A stretch of DNA of 64,000 nt, from assembly GCA_029891345.1 (NCBI GenBank), contig CM057000.1, forward strand, positions 131,862,163 to 131,926,162, given 5' to 3'. Shown one piece after another: positions 1 to 11,471 of the stretch. The notes under the pieces were generated by a model that did no database searches, was not told the origin of the DNA, and saw nothing but the letters and a program-made list of their open reading frames with translations. Both the position numbers and the translations under genes were made by a program. This stretch comes from Dryococelus australis (lineage: Eukaryota > Arthropoda > Insecta > Phasmatodea > Phasmatidae). Position 1 is the stretch's first letter. The number at the start of each line of letters is the position of its first letter.

Positions 1-364
1 AAAATTCCAAGGGTAGTTTTTTAAAGATTGCTTATTGTGTAATTTTTATAATATTACTATTTTCTGAAATATAATAGTGAATTTTCAAGTGCCTTGTTTT
101 TGCAACAAGACAACTAAATAGCTGGACAAGATGTTAAGATCCATTTTATATTATTTTTATCTTGTTGGTGAGGTGACTTAATTTTTGTCTGATGTTGCTA
201 TGAATGCTTTTAAAGATACTCATTTGTATTGTTTTCTATCAGTTAAACTTGATACATTATTACTAATTTAGGGCTATCAGAATCTCAACATAATGTGCAA
301 AAAGATTAGTTTTTCTTGTTGATTGATTTACATGTCAAGTCCACATCCATTGAATGTCTTGACG
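1..364. other. AT-rich intronic sequence, nothing recognised
   Basis: This stretch lies upstream of the first visible SPRTN exon and is most simply part of an intron of that gene. It is AT-rich, has no long open frame and shows no repeat that I could match elsewhere in the window. Confidence 0.4.
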
Positions 365-2520
365 CGTGACGGACTTCGGCAGTTGTCTCGTCACAAGGCC
401 ATGCCAAATTGATTTTGGTTGATGCTATGCTAGAAGCACCTGAGTGGTGGCTATCCCTAATCCCTGCATGGGATAGGAGCTCGGCCGGTGTTCAGTACTG
501 GACGGGTCAGCTCTATGCAAGGGACTAAGTCGGGTTCTGCAAGCACTACTTTCCGCCTTGGTGGGATCACTCTTTCGGGTATACCTGGGCGACTTATGCT
601 TGGCATTTGTGGCTGTGCTGGCTTTGGCGCGACTGATGACACACTAGAGGCTGCCTCTGTTATGGGTGTGCTGGTCAACCTGGTGGTGCAGGTTTCGGTA
701 GCTACTGAGGTTTTTGGTTCTCCCGGCATCTGGCAGGTGATGAGTTTTAGTGCTATGTCTTGGCCACTGAGGTAGGCCTGTACGACAGGATGGTAACCCT
801 CAGTGATTCTGGTTGGTGGTTCAAACGTAGCAGGTTCGTAGGCTGGCGGAACTAGTCCAGAGAACTTGCGGAGTTTGCCTGCCTGTTCTTGTGGACTGAG
901 ATATGCGAACCTGGCCAGGAGGCGGTAAAGCTCCTTGGATAATTAGAAGCAGCCTTTAATCTTTTGCCCTCTTATGGACACCGCCACTATGATTAAATGG
1001 CATGAGGAAAAGAAAATCCTACGATCGGACTCCGTAGAAGTGGAGCAGTTCACGTAGAGTTGTGTAATACATGTGCCTATAGCGTTGGCCGGCCAATGCC
1101 ATAACTCGCCTTCCTGCTCCATTACCAAAACTATGGGGCTGTATGAGCGGCGTAGCACTGGGACTGTCTCAATACGGAGGTGAGATCCTGCTAGAGTTGG
1201 TCTTCCCAGACCCAGAGAAGTACCCCTTTCGGCACCGCTAGTGCACAATGAAAAGGGCAACCTCCAAGTTGAAAATCTGACCCTAAGAGGAGCGTGTACT
1301 TAGTGTTGTGGCTCTACCATTGACTACACTAGGTTTAGAGAAAGGGTGGCCTTCCAACTTTGGTGTGGTGTGTGTCCCAGAGTAACTGATCCTCCCAGAC
1401 CCAAGGAAGCATTCCTCTTGACACCGCTAGTGCACAATGAGAAGAGTAAACCCTAGACTGGCAGTCCAATCCCTAATGGAGCGGTACCCTAATGTCGTGA
1501 CTCTACCATTCGCCACACGAGTGTAGTGAATGGGTGGCGTTCCAAAATTGTACTGTGGTTTGGTGTTACGTGTCTGAATGGAGAGTATAATGTCCCGGTC
1601 ATCTGATGTTCCTCGTACTGGCCTGATATTTATGAGGAGAGGTACTATGACTACGGGAGCGATATTCGCAAGTTGGTAAAACAGTGTTTATTTCTTTTGA
1701 CGGAAATAAACAGTGATGGTGCAGTACTACCACCTATACACGTTAGTTTACAGAAGTTGGAACACCCTATATGAACGCAGGTGAAGACTATCTACTCCTA
1801 GACTAACAGGATATGCAGTAACGTGGCTATCAAAAGAAGAAGTTTCCTTCCAAGGTTCAGTTGAAAAGAGTAGTGACTGAAAAATGGTACACCATCAGTC
1901 GTACAATGTTCTACATGCAGTGCATATGCCAAACTCTGACTTTAAGCTACATTACGGCTGTTGTCCAAAAGGGACCGGTATGTGTCTCGAACGCGGCGAC
2001 ACAGGACTGGTGAAGAGTAGGAGTTTCAGCCCCCAAAGGTGCAGTGAAGTCTTGAGGAGCGGATATGTCTTCGGCACCACTAGTGCGCAATGAAGGCCAA
2101 GGTAGGACCTGATGGTTCCGGCGGCACCGTGAGGTGCAGTGAAGGAATAAGACAGACGTCCATTGTTTGAAGATTGGACACGAGCCCTGGTGTGGCCCTC
2201 TATTTATACTCCTCGGTGGCGTGCTCCTTGCTTGGCTGGCTTAGGAAGTTGACTTGGAGTGGGGTAAGCAGCTGCAAAGTGCGTGACATAGGTCCTCTGT
2301 GTGTGACGTGTAGCAGTGCATTGCTGTACTCGGTCATCTTTCTTCTGTGGCTTGGCCAGTGAATAATATATTTAGCGTGGAGCCTTGGGTAGGTAGAACA
2401 ATTTCTGACGTCACGTTGCTGGTGGTGGCAACTCAAACTCAGTTAAAGGTGTTGTCAGTTTGTTTGCACTGATGAGTAGAAGCAGTTTAAATTGTATGTA
2501 GAAAGACGTCATGTGACAAT
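365..2520 (-). mobile_element. LTR-like remnant, family A copy 1
   Basis: Read on the minus strand, several landmarks occur in the same order as in the plus-strand copy at 3530-5400. They are an ACGTCAC box with a nearby CAGAGGA (about 2310), a TATA box GAGTATAAATAG (about 2200-2212) followed by ACCAGGGC, and a hairpin TGTTTATTTC/GAAATAAACA (1685-1711). A GTGCACTAGCGGTGCC block follows (about 1230-1256, repeated near 1420 and 2070), then a distal segment at 457-729. The distal segment is an open frame of 90 codons on the minus strand, but it matches a non-coding part of the other copies, so I do not call a gene. The hairpin carries AATAAA on both strands, as expected at an LTR polyadenylation site. 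The LTR linked to the Gypsy element at 58.7-62.2 kb belongs to the same family. The ends are approximate, and solo LTR versus longer fragment is unresolved. Confidence 0.6.
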
Positions 2521-2854
2521 CTGTATGAGTGGAAATTTTGGTCACACATCTGAAAAACAATGGAATGATGTTCTAGTGTTGTCATTCTATTAAATCAAAC
2601 GTGAACAATCAAAATCTTCATTTTAGTTTAGTCTTTCAGCAACAAATTGTCTTACAGAAATTGAAAATGTTTTATTTTAAATTATTTTTTAGTGTACCTA
2701 ATATATGCACAATGGTAATGCTAACTATTTTAAAAATTACAATTTGACAGAATTTTTTCAAAAGTTGTTTAGGGATAACTTTTGAAAGTTCCTTGTAGAT
2801 GTGAACATTTTGTGTTTTGCAAAATCACATGAAGTATTTTTTTGACTCCCCTAG

Positions 2855-3089
2855 GTGTATCACAGTTTCCATGAGGAAGTCAGGTTCTACCAGCAGCATT
2901 GGTGGAGATGTGATGGTCCATGTCAGAATAGGCCACCATTCTTTGGCACAGTTCGACGTGCTTCTAACAGAGCTCCTGGCCCCAATGACTTCTGGTGGGG
3001 TAATCACAGGGCCACATGTGGGGGAACTTTCATCAAGATCAAGGAACCAGAAGGTTTCAAAAGCAAAGATGGTGCCACAACTAAGGGAG
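2855..3089 (+). CDS. SPRTN: SPRTN (Spartan) exon: zinc-binding end of the SprT-like domain
   Basis: SPRTN is a nuclear DNA-dependent metalloprotease that cuts proteins crosslinked to DNA during replication. This exon follows a good acceptor (CCCTAG, AG at 2853-2854). It encodes about 78 residues starting VYHSFHEEVRFYQQHWWRC and including GPCQNRPPFFG, NDFWWGNH, TCGGT and FIKIKEPEGF. These are signature blocks of the zinc-binding half of the SprT-like domain, and the start matches the family alignment. The HExxH active site lies in exons upstream of the window. The frame stays open to a second possible donor at 3181 (GTAAGT). I chose the donor at 3090 (GAG|GTAATG) because it leaves phase 1, which is what the last exon at 10432 needs, and because the residues after 3089 look unlike the family. 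The donor at 3181 gives phase 2 and breaks the frame unless another exon intervenes. Confidence 0.88.
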
Positions 3090-3529
3090 GTAATGAAGTT
3101 TTGATTTATGGGCAGCCCCATGCAGCATTCTCTTCTATTAAGGCTTACAGTACATTTACCTGTGTACCACCTGCTCCCATGTAAGTTCTTCGCCCAACAT
3201 TTTGAATATCCTTCCAGGAAAATATTGTTGTGTTTCAGAGCACAAGCTCCATATATATTATAAAACTAAATGTAGCACAAGCTATAACATGATATCTCAA
3301 AATAAACACCCCAAATAAAAAAAAATTGGCATCTCTGGAACATGTGGGCATTGTATTTGTTATTTAGGATGTTTTTTCACCCAGGAAGTGTGCACTGCTG
3401 CTACCTATAACATGTGTGGAAACTGCTATGAGTACAGTTGAGTATGGTGCAAATATACAAGATATTTAAACACAAAAGGCCACTTATCTCCTGCACATCA
3501 CATCTTCAACATAAATATGCATATGTGTG

Positions 3530-5400
3530 GTTAACATGCGGAGTTTGATTGGCACTACAATCTTCCAGATGCCAAGAACTTGTACGGTTTACCCAACGGT
3601 AAAGACTTATGCTCCTAGCCTGAATAAATTATACTGTTCATCGGTCGAACCACTGAGATGATGCTTCAAGATTACCTAGTACAATAGTGCGCCGAGGGAT
3701 AGCACTAGACGTGCAGCAGCTGGAACTTTGGCAGGCCGGTGACGTCACATGCCCAGAGGATGCCCCCCCCCCCCCCCATCTTATACTAGTCAAGGGTGAG
3801 CCAAGAGAGTATAAGTTCTACCAGGGCACGGCCCTTGAAATGCCAGTCTGTACTGTTCCTTCACCGCACGCCTGGTACCGAAGGAACCATCAGCTGGCGC
3901 CTGGTCTTTACCACACCTATGATGCCGAAGCTCAGGTCTTGAGATCCCTAGCTACGCCTTCAAAGACATCTCTGCACCTCACAGTCATCTTCCAGAAACT
4001 CCCTATGTTTGAGTTGTCGAACACTTAAACACCTTTGGGTCCCTTCAGGACAAACGGTGTAGCGTTAGTTAAAGGTGAGTTATTTTCATATCCACTTTGC
4101 CTACCTACCCCATTAGTTTAGAAACAGGTCACATTCACCTGTCTAAGCGTATCCAGCTTCCTTTACTCTTTGGTTGATAGGAGATAGTACGAACCACCAT
4201 GTTTATTTCCATACAGAAATAAACCCTTTTTATCTCACATAGAATATTATTCCCATAGAAGTAGTGCCTTACCCAGCAGGCAACAGGTCCGTCGAGGGAC
4301 AGCAGGAGATCGGGAATTTTATTCTAATCAGTTTGCCGAACCTAGCATAGGACTGCCAGTTTCACTTTAGGAAACTTGCACGTCGGTAACACACACACAA
4401 ACACCTTGGCGGCCACCCTTTCTATGCACCCGGTGTATAGAACGGTAGAGCACCAATACTAGGTACTCATCCTCTTGGAGCTAGACAATCAGTTCGGCTC
4501 GTGCTCCTTCCACCGTGCATCTGGTGCCAGAGGGGGTATTTTTGTGGGTCTGAGGGCCTGACCCTTCGGGGAACTCACCCACGTATTGTGATTGTCAGCC
4601 ATAGTGAAACCTTACTCTCAGTATCCACCGCGCTTCTGTTGCCGGATGTTGGGATATGGAGCGGCCTTGGTCTGTCAATTACGGTGCGTGGAAATACACC
4701 TAGAAAAGGTTGAACGTCACCTGCTCCACCTCCATGGGACTGGTTGTAGAGAATCTGATCCTCATGCCCTACTCCCGTCGGAGTGGTATTCGTAAGAGGG
4801 TTAAAATGCTGTTGCCATTTCTAAATACCAACAAGAGCTGTCCCAACTCCACTGTCCTTGGCAACCTAAGTCCACAGGAAAGGGATCAATTAGAAAGTCA
4901 TCTGAAGAGGTGAGTCTCACCAGCCCCCATACGAGATCTATTCAAACTTCCAGTCCAACTCTTGTGGGTTGTACACCCCTTGTTTCTGACCTACCGGAGT
5001 GTTGAAGAAGTCTGTTATGGCATAGCAAACTTCTGTATTAGCGGACATCAGCTCATTGAAACCGCTAGGCCGTCCACCTGTGCACCAGGTCCCGATGCAA
5101 GCCTGAATGCATCACCTCCAGAGCGGCAGCATGTCCAGCCGCCTCTCCAGACCATTAGTTGCCCAGGTATACAAGTGAGAGTGGTTCTGCCCGAACGTAA
5201 GATTGTTCTTGGCATCCCTGACTTTGTGCTTAGCTGGAAAGCCACACGACCAGTTGCTATACTAGTCCGACTCCTATTCTGAGCTGCAATTAGAGTTCAA
5301 ACTCACCCCAGTTGTGTGTGCCCTTCAACCCACCAAAACACTTGGGCCGTGACGTTCTTCCTTTGCCAATAGGACGTCATGTGTCAATGCTATTAATTTT
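3530..5400 (+). mobile_element. LTR-like remnant, family A copy 2 (inverted relative to copy 1)
   Basis: Plus-strand landmarks come in this order: GCCGGTGACGTCACATG with CAGAGGATG (about 3735-3760), a C-run (3763-3777), the TATA-like GAGTATAAG (about 3810) followed by ACCAGGGC, and GGAGATAGTACG before the hairpin GTTTATTT/AAATAAAC (about 4198-4226). A GTGCATCTGGTGCC block (about 4515) and a distal segment (4962-5282) follow. The distal translation resembles the minus-strand translation of 457-729; SRPGIPERVIPPRRKVVL and SCPGIQVRVVLPERKIVL line up. The order and spacing match the minus-strand copy at 365-2520. No protease, reverse transcriptase or integrase is visible, so this is a solo LTR or an LTR plus leader. 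The ends are approximate. Confidence 0.6.
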
Positions 5401-5804
5401 TCCAATGCAATTACAGTTTAAATGTTAATTGTTTGTTGAAAACATAAAGAAATTAAACAAAAATTTCAAAGTAGATTGCTTGCATGCCGGACCGGCTGTA
5501 TGCTTGGAGACCAGTCTGAAAGTCATGTTATCACTCCACCTCCCATAACAAATAGGTATTTATTGTTTCTGTTAATATCACGTGGCTGACAACATCCCTG
5601 CCAGTCAGTGCATGGTGCTTGGCGCACTTGTAAACAGGAAGGAAAGTAGTCTATATTAGGACAAATACTACTATTTTGGTTCATTATTTTTCTCGATAAC
5701 CATACTCTCCATCCATGTAATACTCCACCCTACTTTACGAATTTCTCTACAAGAAAAAAATGTGCAGGTGGTACATGGGTAAATACGGTATTTTGACACA
5801 CACA
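5401..5804. other. intronic sequence, no gene seen
   Basis: AT-rich sequence inside the SPRTN intron. I see no exon, hairpin or repeat shared with other parts of the window. Confidence 0.4.
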
Positions 5805-5806
5805 CA

Positions 5807-5890
<84 letters not shown>

Positions 5891-5914
5891 GAGAGAGAGA
5901 GCGAGAGAGAGAGC

Positions 5915-5946
<32 letters not shown>

Positions 5947-5965
5947 TGAGAGCGAGATATATAGA
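5796..5965. repeat. compound microsatellite (CA)n(TA)n(GA)n
   Basis: A short CA/GA lead-in is followed by about 20 TA units and then about 50 GA units with scattered GC and AC interruptions. Minus-strand frames through it give only Ser-Leu and Ile-Tyr runs and are not genes. Confidence 0.97.
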
Positions 5966-6942
5966 TATAGATATAGATATGTTCTCATTATACCCCGATA
6001 CCAAAAACTGATACTCATCACCATCACACTGAATTTTAGAAAAAGTAATACTGTTAATAATACATTAAAAACATTTCTCCTAGACTCATTTAAATAAAGA
6101 AAATTATGTCTAAAAATACTGTATATAATTTATTGTAATCAGATACCACATGCAAGACAAATTTTAAATGTCCCACGTACACTGTCAACTAAGAGCGCAC
6201 GGAGAAGTTATCGATCGGGCAGTTTCATGTTTGTTGGTTTATGGGGGGGGGGGGGGGGGGGGAGGATGACCTCTCCACGCTGCTACCTGTTGGCGACACC
6301 TTGCACGCATGGCAAATATCTGTCTTTTAAAGTAATTAATGAATCATATTTTACGGCAAAGAATACTTGTAATTTTCAGACACAAATGAGGTGATTATAA
6401 TTGATTTCTTCACTGTTTTTAATAATTAATAGTTCAAAACCACGTCCTCTCATTTGCCCTGTCATAAGTTACACTGCACTCCGCTTGGTGCTTACCTACC
6501 CATTAGACGGCAAATGTGTTGAATAGGCACTTACATATTATCAGTTTATTTAAAGATGCGCATCTATTGAAATAAATTAATATAAGTTCTTCGATTTCCT
6601 CGAAAGAAGTTACTGAAAATGAACACTTATAAAACAAGTTGCTCGATGTTCAAACAATTTTTTGCTGACAAGTGGTAGAGTATATATTTTTGGGCATATA
6701 ATTTTATTCGCGAAGATGCTGCCCTTTGAGTTAAAAATTTATTAAGTTTTAAAGTCATGTTAATTTTATGCCAGATACAATGAAACATGAACCTTACGGG
6801 ATAAAACAACCTTTAAACACAAAAGAAAACATCTTTACAAATAATAATTCCTTGTTAAAATGTTCTGCATAACATTTTCAGGTGAAACCATTTGCTTTGA
6901 AATACAAGTGGTGTTAGGTGCAACTATTTTGAACAACGCATA
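5966..6942. other. intronic sequence with a long G homopolymer
   Basis: This is AT-rich intron sequence of SPRTN. A G-run of about 20 bases sits at 6243-6262. A phrase near 5993-6015 (CCGATACCAAAAACTGATACTC) recurs loosely at 8146-8180, suggesting two ends or copies of an old repeat with CGATACC motifs. No gene is seen. Confidence 0.5.
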
Positions 6943-7796
6943 CCATATTTACTCGTTTATAGCGTGCACTTGTGTATAGCGCGCCCATGATTTTTGCAAG
7001 TTCCAGGGGAAAATTTTTTAAAATAAAATTGCACTAAAAATTTGTGGTGCCCTGTTAGTAAGTATGGAACAAATTGTTTTCTTTTACATTAATGTGTGGT
7101 GATTGCGATATGTTTGGAAAATACTTAAATAACTTGGGTGCAAAAATCCAAAATAAAAAAATCCTGGAAACTTCTTTCTCCTGCTACTCAACATTACCAG
7201 CTTCGTTTTTATTTTTTCTCCTTTATTCTTATAGCAGTGGCTCCTTTTTTTGCTGTGCTACAATGTCACACTGCCATTGCCTAAAAAAAAGGGGGGGGGG
7301 GGTCTCCTTGTTCCTTCCCCCCTCCCTATCCCCCCTGTTCGGTGAACATGGCTTGCTATCCTCTGCGATGGAAACAAAGATGGATGGTGGAATTATCGAC
7401 CGATAACATCTGGGTGTTATTACAAGGGGGTGGGGGGACATCACGTGTCTGCTCTGATTTTGTGACAGGAAGCCATTAGTTGGGTTGGTTTGTGGTGGGG
7501 GAAGGGGGAGGGGTGGTTCGACCTACATATATCTGAAGGGTCGCTGAGTGAGAAAGAGAGAGAAGGTAGGAGTGATGTAAGAGGGAGAGATGAGACAACT
7601 GACAGTTCCGCCACTTCTCTTAACATATCCCCGGAAATTTGTGGCTAACACACCCTTTCCTCTTTTTATTTTCCATGTATAGCTGGCATCCCAGAATTTT
7701 TCTCCTTTATTTTGGGAAGAAAGGGTGCATTATACACGGATTTGTTCGTATTTTTCATTTTCTTTTAATGTGCGGCGTATACAAACCGAAATACTG
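6943..7796. mobile_element. non-autonomous terminal-inverted-repeat element with TA flanks
   Basis: The left end CCATATTTACTCGTTTATAG and the inverted right end CAGTATTTCGGTTTGTATAC are imperfect inverted repeats, and the similarity continues to GTGCAC versus CGCCGCAC. Both ends are bordered by TA (6941-6942 and 7797-7798), the target duplication typical of Tc1/mariner elements. Inner sub-terminal pieces such as GTGTATAGCGCGCC and TGCATTATACACGG also mirror each other. The middle is G-rich on the plus strand, with several long G-runs, and holds no transposase. The superfamily is inferred from the TA flank only. Confidence 0.6.
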
Positions 7797-8284
7797 TAAT
7801 TTTTGTGTCTAAAGAAAGAAATTACGACTTCATTGTCTACAACTGATACTAAAGTATTGGTCTGATACAGATACATCAGTAAAAGGTGAAGTATCGGCCA
7901 ATACCGATACTTAGTATGGAATCAACACTGCTTTGAAGTGATAAGTCATTTAAATTTGTATGTAAAAATATAAATAGCATTCAAATTTTACATAAACTGA
8001 CTGGATTGCTTTAGTGGCAAAATTACACATTATGTTTATAAATAGTCAAATGATTCCCATAAATTGACTCATAATATCTATATGCTTTTAAGATCAAATT
8101 TGATGTAATATGATTGACTTTTGACTAGGACAATTCTGTTCTAATTCCCGATACCACCACCAATACCAAAACAGATACTCATTGCAGTTCGGCACATTAA
8201 TTAATAACCAATTCGTATACATAGTATTCATTCTTTGGTTTTACGTGTTAAGCGTACTGGCATAATAATTATTTACGATTCTGC
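7797..8284. other. intronic sequence with CGATACC-type repeats
   Basis: AT-rich sequence holding several diverged GATAC/GTATC phrases (about 7840-7915 and 8146-8180), some in opposite orientation. They look like remains of an old inverted-repeat element. No coding potential is seen. Confidence 0.4.
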
Positions 8285-8440
8285 CTCATCTTCATGTGAC
8301 GTCATGTCACTCCGAGCTGGATTTGAACCCAGGGCTACTTGCTTACAGAGTGAATCACCCCTCGGTACTCAGGATCAGAGTCCCAATACCAGACAGCTAA
8401 AGAAATCTCTAGAAAGGAGATTGCCCCAGCCGAGGGTTTC
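8285..8440 (-). mobile_element. tRNA-derived SINE fragment
   Basis: On the minus strand, TTAGCTGTCTGG (8389-8400) resembles an RNA polymerase III A box and GGTTCAAATCC (8319-8329) fits a B box. The boxes are about 70 bases apart, a little more than in a normal tRNA gene. I cannot fold acceptor and anticodon arms, so this is better read as a SINE head than as a tRNA gene. Confidence 0.45.
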
Positions 8441-10431
8441 CAACCCAAGTACCAAGGTGCCCCAGGGGAGAACGTGGAACGAAAATCCTCAGCTACAAAT
8501 GTGATCTTTTAGTACAACACAAAAGCATTCAACACAGAGTGCCCAGCCCAGATATAAAATAAAAAATCTCCCAGTTTAGGAAAAGTTTCTCATTTTTATT
8601 TCCAACATTTTTTAGATAACACATTCACAATCTTCCAGACATGTAGACACACTCAAAGTTAGTTCAGTGAGACGACCGAACAGCACCGCAGTAATTCAGG
8701 ACTAAAAATGTTATTTCAAGAAAATTTACGAAGGTAGGAGGGTAAAAACTTTATCCTCTGACATCCTGTTGACCTCTCACACCAGCAGAAAGAATTTCGT
8801 AAATAAAGTTTTTGGCCGAAAGAGCTTGAAGTTGAAGTTGGAAAAAATGTGAGTTTGGTCGTGTGCTTTTGCTGGTGTGGGCTAAATTGTTCTACCTCAA
8901 CCCATTCTCTTCACGATCGTGTATTAATTTACTACAGGGCTCAAGGCCCTCGAGCGCAGCTCGGCACATGCCACTATCCCCTGTCCTAGCTAAAAAACTA
9001 AAAATAGAATTGCTCGGCGCTCATCCTTTCCACTAGCCATATTTTACCCCCAACCCTATTTACAAACATGGAAATCCTGGGTACAAACAGCTTCTATTGG
9101 CCAAGACGAACTACGTCGCAGCAAACTCATAGAAGGTTTCGAACAAATTTTGTTTACTATCGAAAAATGGCAAGCAGGGTTGAAAAGAATTTTATCTCAA
9201 ACTGACGCAACCTGAATTGTGACTTCAAAACTCAAAAAAGCAAATGCACTACAGATAACCCTCGAAACACGGCTACGAACTTTCAAACACTGATAAGCTA
9301 TTCTCACTCAACGTGGCACCAAAGAAAACAAAAATATATTACTCTCTCTTGCAAAAGAAATTGGGCATTTAACTAAAAGTCTCGATGTAAAATTACTATA
9401 AAAATTATTAAATAATACATAACCTGCAATGGTACAACCTTTTACCACCCCCTTATGTCAAGTGTGTATAGAGCCTGTGAAGGACCGGGTAATAGACCTA
9501 GGATAATAAGTTAACATTTAAATATTAAATCAGGTGAAGGCCAGCGAAAATGTAGCTAATGCTCACACTAAAAGTTGCTTGGCGCAATGTGTATAGGCTT
9601 TTTTGACAACAAGGGGAGCATTTCTATGTCTGTCTAGGGTATAATTCTTTCTTTCTGAAGACTTCAAAAAATATTAAAATAAAGTAATGTTTCACTTAAA
9701 AATGTTATTTCTGTTCTAGAAACAATTGAACATGGGCTCAATTTTTGCCGGGGAAAAGTCAATAATTTAGGTCCAATTTGATTGTACAAATGTGTAGATC
9801 CTAAAGAGTTAATTCAAGGGAATCATTTAGCTGCATTTAACAAATACAACTTGTAATTTTTATGCTAAAACCATACCAAAATGGCCCAATGCAGTTAAGC
9901 ATATAGGAGACAGGGTGGGTCAGAATCAGTCCAAAATCTGATGACTACTACTTCAAAGTAACAAACATTTTTCTGAAAACCATGAAAGGCCTTTTGAGAT
10001 TTCATTGTATGGTTCTGCATATGGCTGCTTAATGTTTATCAACGAGAGCAGCCGTGATATAGATAACCGTTTCAAATAAAAAAAATAGTCTGTGCAACTT
10101 TCTCAGATTATACTGCCATGTTATAAATTTTCATAAAATTGTATTTATTTTTTTTGAAAAACTTTAATTTTGTTGTTAAATTTTAGTAAAAAAATTAAAC
10201 ATAAAATTGGGAGTTTTTAAAAATGTATTAGTATTTATGAAGTGTCACGTAGAATTCTGTACTTTTAGTTTGAAATTTTTATCTTTTTTAAAATTAAGGC
10301 ATTGAGAAGGAATTTCTTTAACATTCATTCCTCGTGAAACTCAGTGGTTGCACGCTTAGTAGGCAGCACCCTTGATTGCAGGATCGTTTGAATAATTAAA
10401 CATGTATTTTTATTTGTCTGTTTTATTGCAG
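8441..10431. other. rest of SPRTN intron, nothing recognised
   Basis: This is about 2 kb of AT-rich sequence leading to the acceptor TTTTATTGCAG at 10421-10431. I see no exon with family similarity, no inverted-repeat element and no reverse transcriptase piece. The polypyrimidine stretch just before 10432 is a good splice acceptor. Confidence 0.45.
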
Positions 10432-11471
10432 GCACTTCTGGCAAATCAAACAACATACGTGACATTCGCAGTTTCTTCCCTACACACAGTGGTGGTGCAG
10501 CTCTGAAAGACAAAAACCATAACCATTCAGGAAAGTCCTCATCTGCATCTGGCATCAGGAATAATGTGGTTGGTTTCAAAGACTTTAATGAAAAACAAAG
10601 CAAGGCAGTCGTCAACAAGTCGCAAGCAAACGGAGGGGGGGAAATGGGCAGGATCAGTAAAAAAGTTGGTGGTTTTGGTGGAATGCTGGCTAACAAAGGT
10701 GGAGGTACTTTGGTCATGACTACAAAAGACAAGAAGCCAACAGTGCCTGCTGTCCCGAGTAGTTCAAAGAATGATTTTGTACCATTTCACGGTCAGGGCC
10801 ATACACTAGGCAGCAGTAGTGCCAGTAAGAAGTTAAATCGTAATGTTTATGTGGATACCAAAAAAGGTGCATCAGAAAATTGTACCAAAGTGAGTGCAGC
10901 GACCAAAAGAACTTTGGTAGCTGACAAGAACAAAGTTTCACCGCCGAAGAAGGCCAAAGACAAGAGTTCTGGCAACTTAGATTGTAAGCCTTCCCAAACC
11001 AATCAAAAGTCGCAGCTCAAAGCGGCAAGCGATCTGGGTGGCGGAGAGCCATCTGTTAATGTGATAGAAATCTTGGACAGTCCAGAGAAGAACAGCAATG
11101 TGCAGTGCCCCGTGTGTAGCAAAGCAGTGAACATGTTGGAGATAAACAGTCACCTGGATGCTTGTGTGGAGTCGGCTCCCAGCGACAACTTGAGCAGTGT
11201 GCACTGCCCTGTTTGCAACGAGGAACTGGTGGAGGCGGAACTGAACCAACACTTGGAGACGTGTGTGAAGTGCTTGTTTGTGGATGATGATGATGATGAA
11301 GATGAGCCAAGTGAGTCTGGGACTAGCAGCAGTGGTGGTGACATTTCAGACAAGTTATACCCATGCCCTTGTTGTATGACGTGGGTGAAGCCAGAACTAA
11401 TGAATCGTCATTTGGATGAGTGCTTATCTTCCAAGCTCCTCAGCGAGGTTTATGATGTTGACAGCTGTTAA
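10432..11471 (+). CDS. SPRTN: SPRTN last exon: PCNA-like motif, SHP box, three UBZ4 fingers
   Basis: The acceptor AG is at 10430-10431. The reading frame starts at 10434 and stops at 11469-11471, giving about 345 residues of the regulatory C-terminal half. In order, DIRSFFP (about 10458) lies where the family has its PCNA-interacting box, but without the usual glutamine. FHGQGHTLG (about 10785-10812) fits the SHP box FxGxGxxLG that binds p97/VCP. Basic PPKKAK (about 10945) could be a nuclear signal. VIEILDSPE (about 11060-11087) looks like a SUMO-interacting motif. Three UBZ4-type CCHC fingers follow, each CPxC...HLxxC (about 11107-11166, 11206-11262, 11362-11424), with an acidic Asp/Glu run between the second and third. 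Human SPRTN has a single UBZ4, so three is unusual. The 5' phase matches the donor at 3090. The frame is intact. Confidence 0.93.

Noticed and set aside
457..729. Protein-coding gene on the minus strand, with a relative at 4962-5282
   Set aside because: The similarity between the two is explained by both lying in copies of an LTR-like sequence. Frames are not kept in the third copy.
3687..4028. Extra SPRTN exon in the intron
   Set aside because: The frame is part of the LTR-like copy at 3530-5400, covering its TATA and the C-run, and has no similarity to SPRTN.
5671..6027. Minus-strand frames of Ser-Leu and Ile-Tyr repeats
   Set aside because: They are translations of a GA/TA microsatellite.
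8285..8440. Functional tRNA gene
   Set aside because: Boxes resembling A and B are present, but spacing is long and no cloverleaf with a matched acceptor stem can be formed.
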